A model generated the notes under the pieces. The model searched no databases. It had not been told where the DNA came from and saw only the letters and a program-made list of their open reading frames with translations. From positions 1 through 64,000 of the forward strand of contig CAJTHL010000015.1 in assembly GCA_910576205.1 (NCBI GenBank): a DNA stretch of 64,000 nucleotides. Reading direction: 5' to 3'. Positions 41,540 to 48,530 of the stretch are shown in pieces. The stretch comes from Clostridia bacterium (GTDB lineage: Bacteria > Bacillota > Clostridia > Lachnospirales > Lachnospiraceae). The first letter of the stretch is position 1; the number at the start of each line of letters is the position of its first letter. The translations under genes were made by a program, and so were the position numbers.

Positions 41540-41719
41540 ATGGACTATATGACCTTAAAAGAAGCAAGTGATAAATGGGAAGTTTCCGTTCGGCAGATAA
41601 ACTATTATTGCGCCGGTGGTCGTATTCCCGGTGCTGTGAAAATGGCCGGTGTCTGGCTGATTCCAAAAGATGCAGAAAAACCGCATGACAGGAGAACAAA
41701 AGATGGAAAACAGTTTTAG
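41540..41719 (+). CDS. Small excisionase/MerR-like HTH protein
   Basis: A 59-residue protein starting MDYMTLKEASDKWEVSVRQI after GGAGGTG. It is a single winged helix: TLKEASDKWEVSVRQINYYCAGGRIPGAVKMAGVWLIPKDAEKP, the HTH_17/excisionase fold (helix, turn, recognition helix, then a wing with the W-x-I-P motif). It may regulate the downstream response regulator, whose start codon it overlaps by 17 nt, or act as a recombination directionality factor. The W-L-I-P wing is common to small Lachnospiraceae DNA-binding proteins. Confidence 0.85.
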   Translation: MDYMTLKEASDKWEVSVRQINYYCAGGRIPGAVKMAGVWLIPKDAEKPHDRRTKDGKQF

Positions 41720-42395
41720 TATTTTAATTATCGAAGATGACGTACTGCTAAATGATATGACTAAGCGGCTTTTAACCCAACATGGATATTGTGTAACTTC
41801 TGCCTATTCTGGAAGTGAGGCGCTTTTATTGATCGAAAAAAGCAGCTTTGACTTGATTTTACTTGATCTGATGCTTCCCGGCATACCGGGCGAGATCGTA
41901 TTGGACAAGATAAATGCTATGATGGACATTCCGATTATCGGTGTTTCCGCTAAAACAGATATAGACAGCAAAGTGAACCTCATACGAAACGGCGCAGATG
42001 ATTACATCACAAAGCCATTTGACAATCAAGAGCTGCTGGTGCGGATTGAAGCGGTATTGCGACGCTTTCAAAAATCCACCGGCTCCAATAATGGCAAAAT
42101 GCTTCATTTTAAGGATTTGTCCCTTGATACAGAAGCTATGGAAGCTAAGATCGGTAATACCACTATTGCTTTGACAAGGTACGAATACCTGATTTTACAG
42201 CTTTTGATGTCCGCACCCTCAAAGGTATTTACGAAAAACAATATTTTTGAAAGTGTATGGAATGAAAACTTTATTGGGGATGACAATGCGATCAATGTCC
42301 ATATTGGAAATCTTCGCAAGAAATTTGCCAATGTCAATCCAGAGGAAAAGTATATTCAGACGGTTTGGGGCCTCGGATTCAAAATGCAAGGTTAA
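41703..42395 (+). CDS. OmpR-family response regulator
   Basis: A 230-residue regulator; ATG at 41,703 follows ACAGGAGAAC. The receiver has acidic residues E11-D12-D13, phospho-acceptor Asp55 (LILLDLMLPG) and Lys near 106 (DYITKPF). A C-terminal winged helix follows (TRYEYLILQLLMSAPSKVFTKNNIFESVW...INVHIGNLRKKF). Its partner kinase is at 44,126. It probably controls the two exporter operons through the 11-bp direct repeats at 42,396 and 45,056. Confidence 0.93.
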   Translation: MENSFSILIIEDDVLLNDMTKRLLTQHGYCVTSAYSGSEALLLIEKSSFDLILLDLMLPGIPGEIVLDKINAMMDIPIIGVSAKTDIDSKVNLIRNGADDYITKPFDNQELLVRIEAVLRRFQKSTGSNNGKMLHFKDLSLDTEAMEAKIGNTTIALTRYEYLILQLLMSAPSKVFTKNNIFESVWNENFIGDDNAINVHIGNLRKKFANVNPEEKYIQTVWGLGFKMQG

Positions 42396-42440
42396 TCCTT
42401 AGAGAAATCTTATAAAGTTTGAATGACAATCTGCTACAAT
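42396..42440 (+). promoter_or_regulatory. Promoter with 11-bp response-regulator repeats, exporter 1
   Basis: TCCTTAGAGAA then ATCTTATAAAG form two tandem 11-bp units, where a -35 box would be, ahead of the -10 TACAAT (42,435-42,440). The first unit matches TCCTTAGACTT of the second exporter promoter. A weak or absent -35 with repeats in its place is typical of activator-dependent promoters. Confidence 0.6.
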
Positions 42441-42467
42441 AAGACTATATAGAAAGGGGATGATTGT

Positions 42468-43376
42468 TTGGAGGCTGCTTTGGAAACAGCCGGGTTGACT
42501 TATGTTTTCCCGGACGGAAACGGGATTAAAAATATCACATTTCAGGTAAAGCGCGGAGAAATCTATGCGCTATATGGCGGCCATCATGCTGGAAAATCTG
42601 TACTGTTGCAGGCCATTATAGGAGCAATTAGACCTCAATCCGGCACATTCAAATTATTTGGCAATATAGACGATCAGCAGGAGCGCCGCCGGATTGGGTT
42701 TGTACCCCAAAAGCCTGTAACAATCAGCTCTCTATCACCAGCTAATATGCTTCGTTATTTTTCTTCCGCTTTCGGAACCACAGAAAGCCATATTCAGGAT
42801 ATATTGCATTTGAACCTGAAAGAGAAAACGGCGGTGCGGCGGTTGCCATTATCGACCCAACGATTAGTGAATTTGGCGGTTGCTCTTTTGGGAAATCCAG
42901 ACTTTATAATTTGGGACGACCCTTTTTCCGGTATGGATAAAGGAGAATGTGAACATCTGATCTCTGTTCTGGCCTATCTGCATGAAATGAACCATACTAC
43001 ACTTCTGATCTCTGGACAAGATTATTCACAGCTTTCCCGGCTCGCATCAAAATATGGTGTGATGGCAGACGGAAAGCTGATTTGTGAGCTTACGGCTGGG
43101 GAATTAAACGAATGCTGCCAGCGGTGCATAAAGATAAGAACGCCCCAATTAGAACGAGCTATCACCATTTTAAGCCAGCAGTTTCCCGATTTTGAAGTGT
43201 TGAGCCATGATACGATAAGAGTTTTTAATTATAATGAACAATCCGGGGAAATCAATGCCCTGCTGGTTTGTTCCGGGATAGAGGTATCAGAAATCTGGCT
43301 GGCCGGTATGGAGCCGACCGACTATCTTTTGAAAATGACAGGAGGTGCAAAGAATGATCCAGACTATGCAAAGTGA
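42468..43376 (+). CDS. ABC transporter ATP-binding protein with degenerate motifs
   Basis: A 302-residue ATPase subunit; TTG at 42,468 follows AAAGGGG. Walker A is GGHHAGKS (about 37-44). The signature LSGGQ is reduced to LPLSTQRLVNLA, and Walker B is IIWDDPFSGMD with Asp in place of the catalytic Glu. The C-terminal ~90 residues form an extra domain. The changes suggest slow or no ATP hydrolysis, perhaps a regulatory or immunity role in a complex with the permease that follows. Overlaps the permease gene by 23 nt. Confidence 0.85.
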   Translation: MEAALETAGLTYVFPDGNGIKNITFQVKRGEIYALYGGHHAGKSVLLQAIIGAIRPQSGTFKLFGNIDDQQERRRIGFVPQKPVTISSLSPANMLRYFSSAFGTTESHIQDILHLNLKEKTAVRRLPLSTQRLVNLAVALLGNPDFIIWDDPFSGMDKGECEHLISVLAYLHEMNHTTLLISGQDYSQLSRLASKYGVMADGKLICELTAGELNECCQRCIKIRTPQLERAITILSQQFPDFEVLSHDTIRVFNYNEQSGEINALLVCSGIEVSEIWLAGMEPTDYLLKMTGGAKNDPDYAK

Positions 43377-44118
43377 ATTGTTTCGTATCCGCAAAAGTCG
43401 CCTGTTTTTTGGATGCCTTGTGCTGGCTGCGTTTTTTGTCTTTGCGCTTGCCTTGACGTTTTATCATAACTCGGTAAATGGTATGCTTTCTGCCATATCG
43501 CTGGTTCCGTTTACGGAGTTTCTGTTTTCTGATTATAGTCTGGTCTTTCCACTTACGCTGTTTTTTTGTCTGTACTTTACAGAAGATTTTCATACCGGCT
43601 CATACAGCATGGTACTTTCTAAAGGGGCAAACAGGGCGCAGGTATTCTTCGGTAAGCTATTGGCAGCATGGATCAGTGTTTTCTTTTTTCTGCTTGTATG
43701 CTTTGGAGTTGCATATTTGTCCATTCTGATGATGGGAACAGCCCGGCACGACATAGAATATTCACTACCTGCAATGGGAACCTTTCTCCTGATCCAATGC
43801 CTTTGTTTTTTTGGTTATACCGCTGTTCTCAATCTGATAAGTTACTTGCTGAGGCATCGAATTATCGTTACCATTGTCGCTTTCTTTGTGCTGGGAGTTT
43901 TGTATCTATATCTCACAAAGATAAGTGCAGCATTGGACATGGATTATTCGCTCTACAAATATTGGATTGTAGGGCTATCCCACAGTTTGCGGATAAATAC
44001 CATTGCGGAAGATTTCATGCCTATCTTGATTACATTAGCCGTATATCTTTTTTTGCCAACAGTCGTGTCTTTTTCCCTGTTTCAAAAGTTGGATTTACGC
44101 AGTCTGGAAAGGCGGTGA
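43354..44118 (+). CDS. ABC-2-type permease, six membrane helices
   Basis: A 254-residue membrane protein; ATG at 43,354 after GGAGGTG. About six hydrophobic segments, starting with FFGCLVLAAFFVFALALTFYHNS, and the amphipathic pair FTEDFHTGSYSMVLSKGANRAQVFFGKLL characteristic of ABC-2 exporters of the lantibiotic/bacitracin immunity group. It pairs with the preceding ATPase. The substrate is probably an antimicrobial peptide or lipid-targeting toxin, judged from family and the neighbouring sensor system. Confidence 0.85.
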   Translation: MIQTMQSELFRIRKSRLFFGCLVLAAFFVFALALTFYHNSVNGMLSAISLVPFTEFLFSDYSLVFPLTLFFCLYFTEDFHTGSYSMVLSKGANRAQVFFGKLLAAWISVFFFLLVCFGVAYLSILMMGTARHDIEYSLPAMGTFLLIQCLCFFGYTAVLNLISYLLRHRIIVTIVAFFVLGVLYLYLTKISAALDMDYSLYKYWIVGLSHSLRINTIAEDFMPILITLAVYLFLPTVVSFSLFQKLDLRSLERR

Positions 44119-44125
44119 TAGCGGC

Positions 44126-45028
44126 GTGCTTGCGTTATGTGTGTTATTGGCAACACTCTCTTTGTTCCTGCTGCTCAAACTGATTTATCAACGAAAACTG
44201 ATCCGTGAACTCAAAAAGCAAATTGATTTTCTGATTGATCGAGATACACAAACAGAAATCATGGTAGAACAAACGGATGGCCCGATACAGGCTTTGGCTG
44301 CAAGTATCAATCATCTTCTGAAAAAGTATCGCAGCATGGGGCAAGAAATCGAAAGGAGCGATACTCTCTTTCGGGATACCATTACAAGTTTATCTCACGA
44401 CTTGCGAACCCCGCTGGCGACAGCAAACGGCTATATTCAGCTCTTACAGGAACAGGATTTAACCGGGGAGCAAAAAGAATATGTATCGATAGCGGGAGAG
44501 CGAATTTCCGCTGTGAAGCTGCTTCTCGACCAACTCTTTGAATTTGCAAGGATTGAAGCCGATGAACTAAAACTAAATTGCAGAAACACGGATATTCACA
44601 GCGTACTTCGGGATGTTGTCGCCTCTTACTACGGCGATTTTGAACAAAAAAAATGTATTCCCCGTATCGCTATCCCAAGTACACCGGCTATCATTTGGGG
44701 CGATCCAGATGCATTGACCCGGATATTTTCAAATGTGGTTTATAATGCGCTTGTTCACGGAGAAGGAAATTATCAGATCACCGCAGTAATAGAGAAAGCT
44801 CAAACGGTCATAACCGTTAAAAATGCGTCGAGCAGTATTCAGCAGGAAGATATTCCCCATCTGTTTGACCGTTTTTACACCACCGACCAGTCAAGGACAA
44901 AAAAGACAACAGGACTGGGACTGGCAATCGCCCAAAGACTTGTGACCCGTATGGATGGAAAAATCTCGGCCTCTCTGCAAAATGGTATCTTTACAATGCA
45001 AATCGTATTTCCTATTATTGATCCATAA
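44126..45028 (+). CDS. Sensor histidine kinase, short membrane type
   Basis: A 300-residue kinase; GTG start at 44,126. It has one membrane helix (residues 1-20) and no large outside domain, a short linker, then HisKA with SLSHDLRTPLATANGYIQLL (His91) and HATPase with NVVYNALVHGEGN, DRFYTTDQSR and TTGLGLAIAQRLV. The lack of an input domain resembles intramembrane-sensing kinases (BceS-like) that read stress through an ABC transporter. Its partner regulator is at 41,703; the exporter genes lie between them. Confidence 0.9.
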   Translation: MLALCVLLATLSLFLLLKLIYQRKLIRELKKQIDFLIDRDTQTEIMVEQTDGPIQALAASINHLLKKYRSMGQEIERSDTLFRDTITSLSHDLRTPLATANGYIQLLQEQDLTGEQKEYVSIAGERISAVKLLLDQLFEFARIEADELKLNCRNTDIHSVLRDVVASYYGDFEQKKCIPRIAIPSTPAIIWGDPDALTRIFSNVVYNALVHGEGNYQITAVIEKAQTVITVKNASSSIQQEDIPHLFDRFYTTDQSRTKKTTGLGLAIAQRLVTRMDGKISASLQNGIFTMQIVFPIIDP

Positions 45029-45053
45029 AGGGCTGCTTCGGCAGCTCTTTTTT
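45029..45053 (+). terminator. Terminator after the kinase gene
   Basis: AGGGCTGC-TTCG-GCAGCTCT followed by TTTTTT, with a stable UUCG loop. It begins at the kinase stop codon. Confidence 0.9.
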
Positions 45054-45055
45054 TA

Positions 45056-45111
45056 TCCTTAGACTTTCCTTAGACTTTTCATAAACAATTCCTAAACCTC
45101 TTTGGTACAGT
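45056..45111 (+). promoter_or_regulatory. Promoter with four tandem 11-bp repeats, exporter 2
   Basis: Units TCCTTAGACTT, TCCTTAGACTT, TTCATAAACAA and TTCCTAAACCT run head to tail from 45,056 to 45,099, then a -10-like TACAGT lies at 45,106-45,111. Helical-repeat spacing suits OmpR-type dimers. The first unit is shared with the promoter at 42,396, tying both exporters to the same response regulator. Confidence 0.65.
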
Positions 45112-45134
45112 ATGAGCCATAGGAGGTATAAACA

Positions 45135-45308
45135 ATGGTTAAAGTAGCTTTAGTGGTTTCTATCATCGCTTTGGCGGTGTGTCTGCTCATTGCCCTGAAT
45201 GGCATATTGAGCGATGGTCTAAAGGGGTTAAAACAGAGATCAAAACCTATCGGGATTTCATTTTTGATTTATGCTGTGGCCTTTTTGCTTTTCATCTTTT
45301 TTCAATAA
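45135..45308 (+). CDS. Small two-helix membrane protein
   Basis: A 57-residue protein starting MVKVALVVSIIALAVCLLIA after AGGAGG. Two membrane helices (residues 2-22 and 40-56) flank a basic loop with SDGLKGLKQRSKP. It lies between the promoter with the 11-bp repeats and the second ABC ATPase, so it is the first gene of that operon. It may be a small transporter subunit or an immunity peptide. I do not know a named family. Confidence 0.75.
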   Translation: MVKVALVVSIIALAVCLLIALNGILSDGLKGLKQRSKPIGISFLIYAVAFLLFIFFQ

Positions 45309-45320
45309 CGGAGGTATTTT

Positions 45321-46010
45321 ATGCTGCAAATCAAAAATGTAAATCTGAATGTTGGAAATGTCGCCTTGCTGTCCAACATCAATCTGACTTTAGAGCAAGG
45401 AAAAATCTATGGCATTTTGGGGCCGAACGGGGCCGGTAAAACAACGCTGTTCAAGTCCATGCTGGGCCTGACCGCTTTTTCAGGAGAAATCCTTTCAGAT
45501 GGACAGCCCGTTTCCAGCAGATGCTTTGGAAGTTTGATTGAATACCCAGCTTTTTACCCACGGCTCACCGTAGAGGAAAATTTGAAGCTCCACGCACAGT
45601 ATTTAGGTTTGAAACAGCCCAATATTGAAGCGGCGCTCAAGCAAGTCAATCTGCTGGACGCCCGGAAAAAGCTGTTCTCTCAACTTTCTTTGGGGATGCG
45701 CCAACGGCTGGGAATTGCCCGCGCCTTTTTAGGCAATGTTCAATATTTGCTGCTGGACGAACCTACCAATGGTCTTGACCCGATGGGAATAAAGGAAATC
45801 CGGCTGCTTCTGAAAGAACGCTTAAAATCTCCCCAACACTGTATTTTGGTATCAAGCCATAATCTGACGGAGATAGCTGCCGTTACGGATGTTCTTATTT
45901 TCATTCGCGGCGGAAAAATCATTAAGATTATAGAAAACGACTTTAACGAAAAAGAACTGGAAGCGCTGTATGAGGATATTATGACTTCCGGCCAGAGGGA
46001 GGAAGCATAA
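45321..46010 (+). CDS. ABC transporter ATP-binding protein (bacitracin/lantibiotic immunity type)
   Basis: A 229-residue ATPase with intact motifs: Walker A GPNGAGKT at 34-41, signature LSLGMRQRLGIA typical of the BcrA/LanF group, Walker B YLLLDEPTNGLD and the H-loop SSHNL. Start ATG after ACGGAGG. It energises the permease encoded by the next gene (1-nt overlap). Contrast with the degenerate ATPase at 42,468. Probably exports or expels a membrane-active peptide. Confidence 0.92.
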   Translation: MLQIKNVNLNVGNVALLSNINLTLEQGKIYGILGPNGAGKTTLFKSMLGLTAFSGEILSDGQPVSSRCFGSLIEYPAFYPRLTVEENLKLHAQYLGLKQPNIEAALKQVNLLDARKKLFSQLSLGMRQRLGIARAFLGNVQYLLLDEPTNGLDPMGIKEIRLLLKERLKSPQHCILVSSHNLTEIAAVTDVLIFIRGGKIIKIIENDFNEKELEALYEDIMTSGQREEA

Positions 46011-46765
46011 TGGGAATGTTGATTAAAAATGAGTTTTCCAAGTTGAAGCGGGAATGGTTTATGGTGTTTCTCCTGTTATTGTCGCTTCTTCCCATCATCA
46101 CCGGCGGCGCAGGAGCAGTTTTCAACAACAGCACAAAATCACTTGCTGACCTGTTCTTCTTTATGAATAACCAGTTTTCCATGTTCTTCCCAATGGTGAT
46201 CTTCATTTTGATTGGTTCGCTGTTTTATCAGGAATACAAGAACAAAACTTACATCAACTGGATTACCTACGGCTTTTCAAAAAAGAAGCTATTCCTATCA
46301 AAAGTCGTAGTCAGCATCGTTATCGGCATTGGATTTGCGGCGGTTCTGTTTATCTCATTCGGCCTGCTTGTAGCGATACTCAATGGAGCAGGCAAAATGA
46401 CAGGAGATATTTCCCTGTTTGTAAATCTGGCAATCGGGTTTGGAATGGAAGCCTGTGTTATTGTTTTGATAACTACTTGTCTGGGAGCAATCGTTATCAA
46501 TCTAAGCCGCAATATTATTGTGACAAGCGTAGTAGGGGTTATATATGGTTTTGCATCCTGCCTGTTCATCGGTTCAGAAAGAGGCTTTGTCATTCCGGGC
46601 AGCTTCGCATACCGTGTGTCCATGTTTTTCTCGGATAAATCTACTTACTATGAAGCCCCTGTACCGGCTACCATCGGCGGATGTATCAGCATTGTACTTT
46701 GCCTTATCGTGATGTTTCTGGTTGGATTGATTGTCTTTTCCCACAAGAAAAAAATTGAAAACTAA
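46010..46765 (+). CDS. ABC-2-type permease of exporter 2
   Basis: A 251-residue membrane protein with six hydrophobic segments, starting MGMLIKNEFSKLKREWFMVFLLLLSLLPII, and the amphipathic YQEYKNKTYINWITYGFSKKKLFLSK of LanE/BcrB-like permeases. ATG overlaps the stop of the ATPase gene. Together they form one exporter, the last genes of the ICE cargo. The stop is followed at once by the first hairpin of the leader module. Confidence 0.88.
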   Translation: MGMLIKNEFSKLKREWFMVFLLLLSLLPIITGGAGAVFNNSTKSLADLFFFMNNQFSMFFPMVIFILIGSLFYQEYKNKTYINWITYGFSKKKLFLSKVVVSIVIGIGFAAVLFISFGLLVAILNGAGKMTGDISLFVNLAIGFGMEACVIVLITTCLGAIVINLSRNIIVTSVVGVIYGFASCLFIGSERGFVIPGSFAYRVSMFFSDKSTYYEAPVPATIGGCISIVLCLIVMFLVGLIVFSHKKKIEN

Positions 46766-46776
46766 CTGCTGCCGGG

Positions 46777-46873
46777 CGACGGCAAAAAGAAAAAAGCCGT
46801 CGTGCAGCAGCCCTTTTGACACACCCATACAACCAGCGGCGGCTTTGAATAATCAAGGCCGCCGCTTCTTTTT
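46777..46873 (+). terminator. Double hairpin: A-rich-loop stem then GCGGC-TTGA terminator (module A)
   Basis: CGACGGC (46,777-46,783) pairs with GCCGTCG (46,796-46,802) over an A/G-rich loop. Then AGCGGCGGC-TTTGA...TCAAG-GCCGCCGCT (46,835-46,866) is followed by TCTTTTT. Both shapes recur in the other two leader modules. Confidence 0.8.
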
Positions 46874-46938
46874 GTCCAAAGGTTCACGACGAGCCAACAC
46901 CTTGCAAATTGGCACGACGGCAACAGGAGGATGCCGCC

Positions 46939-46998
46939 ATGTGGTACAAAGCCTTTCGACATAAAACAACAAGAGCCATCTTGTCAAAAAAAGCCTGA
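46939..46998 (+). CDS. SKKA leader peptide, module A
   Basis: AGGAGG with 8-nt spacing to ATG, then MWYKAFRHKTTRAILSKKA and TGA. The 3' end TTGTCAAAAAAAGCC is shared base for base with module B, and TCAAAAAAAGC with module C, while the N-terminal parts differ. A terminator-like hairpin follows 75 nt later and the sigma-like gene after that, the order of a translation-controlled attenuator. Confidence 0.7.
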   Translation: MWYKAFRHKTTRAILSKKA

Positions 46999-47073
46999 GT
47001 TTTGCCCGGATACATTATGCACCTCCACCGGCACTATCATGGTGGGAATATCGGTATTATCGTGTATTTTTCT

Positions 47074-47110
47074 GCGCCAATTTCCTTTTATGGGAAACTG
47101 GCGCTTTTGT
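47074..47110 (+). terminator. Terminator/attenuator hairpin, module A
   Basis: GCGCCA-TTTCC...GGGAAA-TGGCGC (one mismatch) followed by TTTTG. It lies between the SKKA peptide and the sigma-like gene. Confidence 0.75.
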
Positions 47111-47160
47111 TTTCTCTTTTTTAGAAAGGCATCCTAAACCTTACCGTTGCCGTTCGCCGC

Positions 47161-47205
47161 CCTCAAGAGTTTGAAAACCTACTCACTTTTCAAACTTTTG
47201 GGAGG
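47161..47205 (+). promoter_or_regulatory. SD-masking hairpin, module A
   Basis: TTTGAAAA (47,171-47,178 region) pairs with TTTTCAAA, and outer CCTC (47,161-47,164) can pair with GAGG of the SD GGGAGG at 47,200-47,205. The SD of the sigma-like gene is thus closed in the stem, with some mismatches between the two paired blocks. Confidence 0.55.
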
Positions 47206-47213
47206 TAACGGCT

Positions 47214-47672
47214 ATGAGTAAAAATCAGGAAGAAAGGGCGAATTATTATCTTTACATAGATGGACAGGCTGTGCCGGTAAGCGAACAGGTTTACCGTGTG
47301 TATCAGCACTACGAGCGAAAAGAAGAATACTTTTCCTACGATTTGAAAACGGAGAAGTTCCAGAAAGACACAGCGACTTTCCTCCCCAGCAGAGAGGATT
47401 CCTATGAGCGTCTATTGGAAAAGGACCAGCAGTTTGCTGCACCCGGAAAAAGCGTAGAACAGCTTGCAGCGGAACATCTGGAAGCAGAGCAAGTACGCTT
47501 CTGTCTTTCCAAATTAAGCAAGGATGAGCAAGAGTTGATTTTACAGCTTTTCTATCAGGAAAAGACGGAACAGGAAGTCGGGAATATGCTGCACATTTCG
47601 CAGCAGTCGGTCAATAAAAGAAAACAGGCACTACTGTTGAAGCTGAGAAAAATTTTTGAAGAATTTTTCTAA
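47214..47672 (+). CDS. Sigma-70 region-4-like regulator (Tn916 Orf7-like), ICE copy
   Basis: A 152-residue protein starting MSKNQEERANYYLYIDGQAV. The C-terminal 60 residues are a sigma region 4 helix-turn-helix: LSKLSKDEQELILQLFYQEKTEQEVGNMLHISQQSVNKRKQALLLKLRKIFEEFF. The N-terminal half contains PVSEQVYRVYQHYERKEEYFSYDLK, common in sigma-like proteins of Tn916-type elements, where Orf7 drives expression of excision and transfer genes. It lies between the cargo and tnpW/recombinases, behind the SKKA leader and an SD-masking hairpin. Confidence 0.88.
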   Translation: MSKNQEERANYYLYIDGQAVPVSEQVYRVYQHYERKEEYFSYDLKTEKFQKDTATFLPSREDSYERLLEKDQQFAAPGKSVEQLAAEHLEAEQVRFCLSKLSKDEQELILQLFYQEKTEQEVGNMLHISQQSVNKRKQALLLKLRKIFEEFF

Positions 47673-48206
47673 AATCGGTTGTTAAACTGCCTTCCCAACG
47701 GGGAAGTAAGTGAGGGGGTCTATCTTCCTCATGCAGCTTGACAACTAAATAGACGGCATTTCCGGTACATAACCCATGTACGAGCGAATCAGGCGCGCCG
47801 CGAAGATGGACAGCCCCAGGAGGTGATGAACAGGACTGTTCCGAGCGATCAACGCCAGCCTGAACCCCGAAAGCGGCATTTCGGGCGCGGTGACTGCATG
47901 GGGGCTTAAAGATACTTCCTCACGGCCTCCTAAAGACTTGGGGGGAACCCTGCGGCGCACGAGTAAAACGACGCTGCGGAGTTATGACAGCCGCGCCAGC
48001 GGAGACCGGGATGTCCCCATCGTCAGGGGTGCGTGGCAAATATGGCGAGCAATAAATCAAACTATCATACAGCAGCCGTACCGATTGTCAGGTTTGCATA
48101 TACCCTCAACTTTATCGGTGCGGCTGCTTATCTTTTATATGAATTGAGAGAAACTGTTTCCTCATATCTTATGAAGAAACAGTTTTTTGACTGGAGGTGC
48201 GTCAAT
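47673..48206. other. Structured spacer between sigma-like gene and tnpW
   Basis: About 530 bp without a convincing gene. An AGGAGGTG-preceded frame at 47,828 gives only MNRTVPSDQRQPEPRKRH and ten more residues. Overlapping open frames from 47,890 and 48,045 lack family resemblance. The segment is GC-rich with many short inverted repeats (for example CCTTCCCAACGGGGAAGT near 47,690) and may be a regulatory RNA or recombination region. Confidence 0.4.
48151..48188 (+). terminator. Terminator upstream of tnpW
   Basis: AAACTGTTTC-C-TCATA...TATGA-A-GAAACAGTTT followed by TTTT gives a long stem with one A-C mismatch, ending 18 bp before the tnpW start codon. It could terminate upstream transcription or attenuate the tnpW-recombinase operon. 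Confidence 0.75.
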
Positions 48207-48392
48207 ATGGATCAGCAGATTACCCCTACGACCTCCTACAAAGAGGTGAAAATCGGGAAAACCATTTACCGTGTGACCAGCTTTTTTTCGGGCGAAAAGG
48301 AGCTGGGAAAGACTTTGGAGCAGCTGGCTGTCCGGCGCGCCATGTCGGAGGGTTCCACACCTGCCGGCTGCTCCGCACACACGGCTACATAG
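48207..48392 (+). CDS. TnpW-like transposon-encoded protein
   Basis: A 61-residue protein starting MDQQITPTTSYKEVKIGKTI after GGAGGTG. The core YKEVKIGKTIYRVTSFFSGEKELGKTLEQLAVRRAM resembles TnpW proteins, a family of small proteins found just upstream of serine recombinases on Clostridia transposons (x-I-G-x-T-x-Y-x-V-x-x-x-F, then a helix). The function is unknown; position suggests an accessory recombination factor. The C-terminal 12 residues look random. Confidence 0.65.
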   Translation: MDQQITPTTSYKEVKIGKTIYRVTSFFSGEKELGKTLEQLAVRRAMSEGSTPAGCSAHTAT

Positions 48393-48530
48393 TCACACCA
48401 TCCTCCCGGCCTTGCCGCATCCTTGCGCGGCGATGGATTCTCCGTTACGATGTTCATACAGGGAGATTCCCTGTGGAGCCATCACGCCGCACGAGGTATG
48501 GAATCTGGATGATCGGGAGGGAAAATAAAG

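Noticed and set aside
48033-48392. A longer tnpW frame from 48,033
   Set aside because: It would read through the terminator hairpin at 48,151-48,188. The ATG at 48,207 has GGAGGTG and the family-like start.
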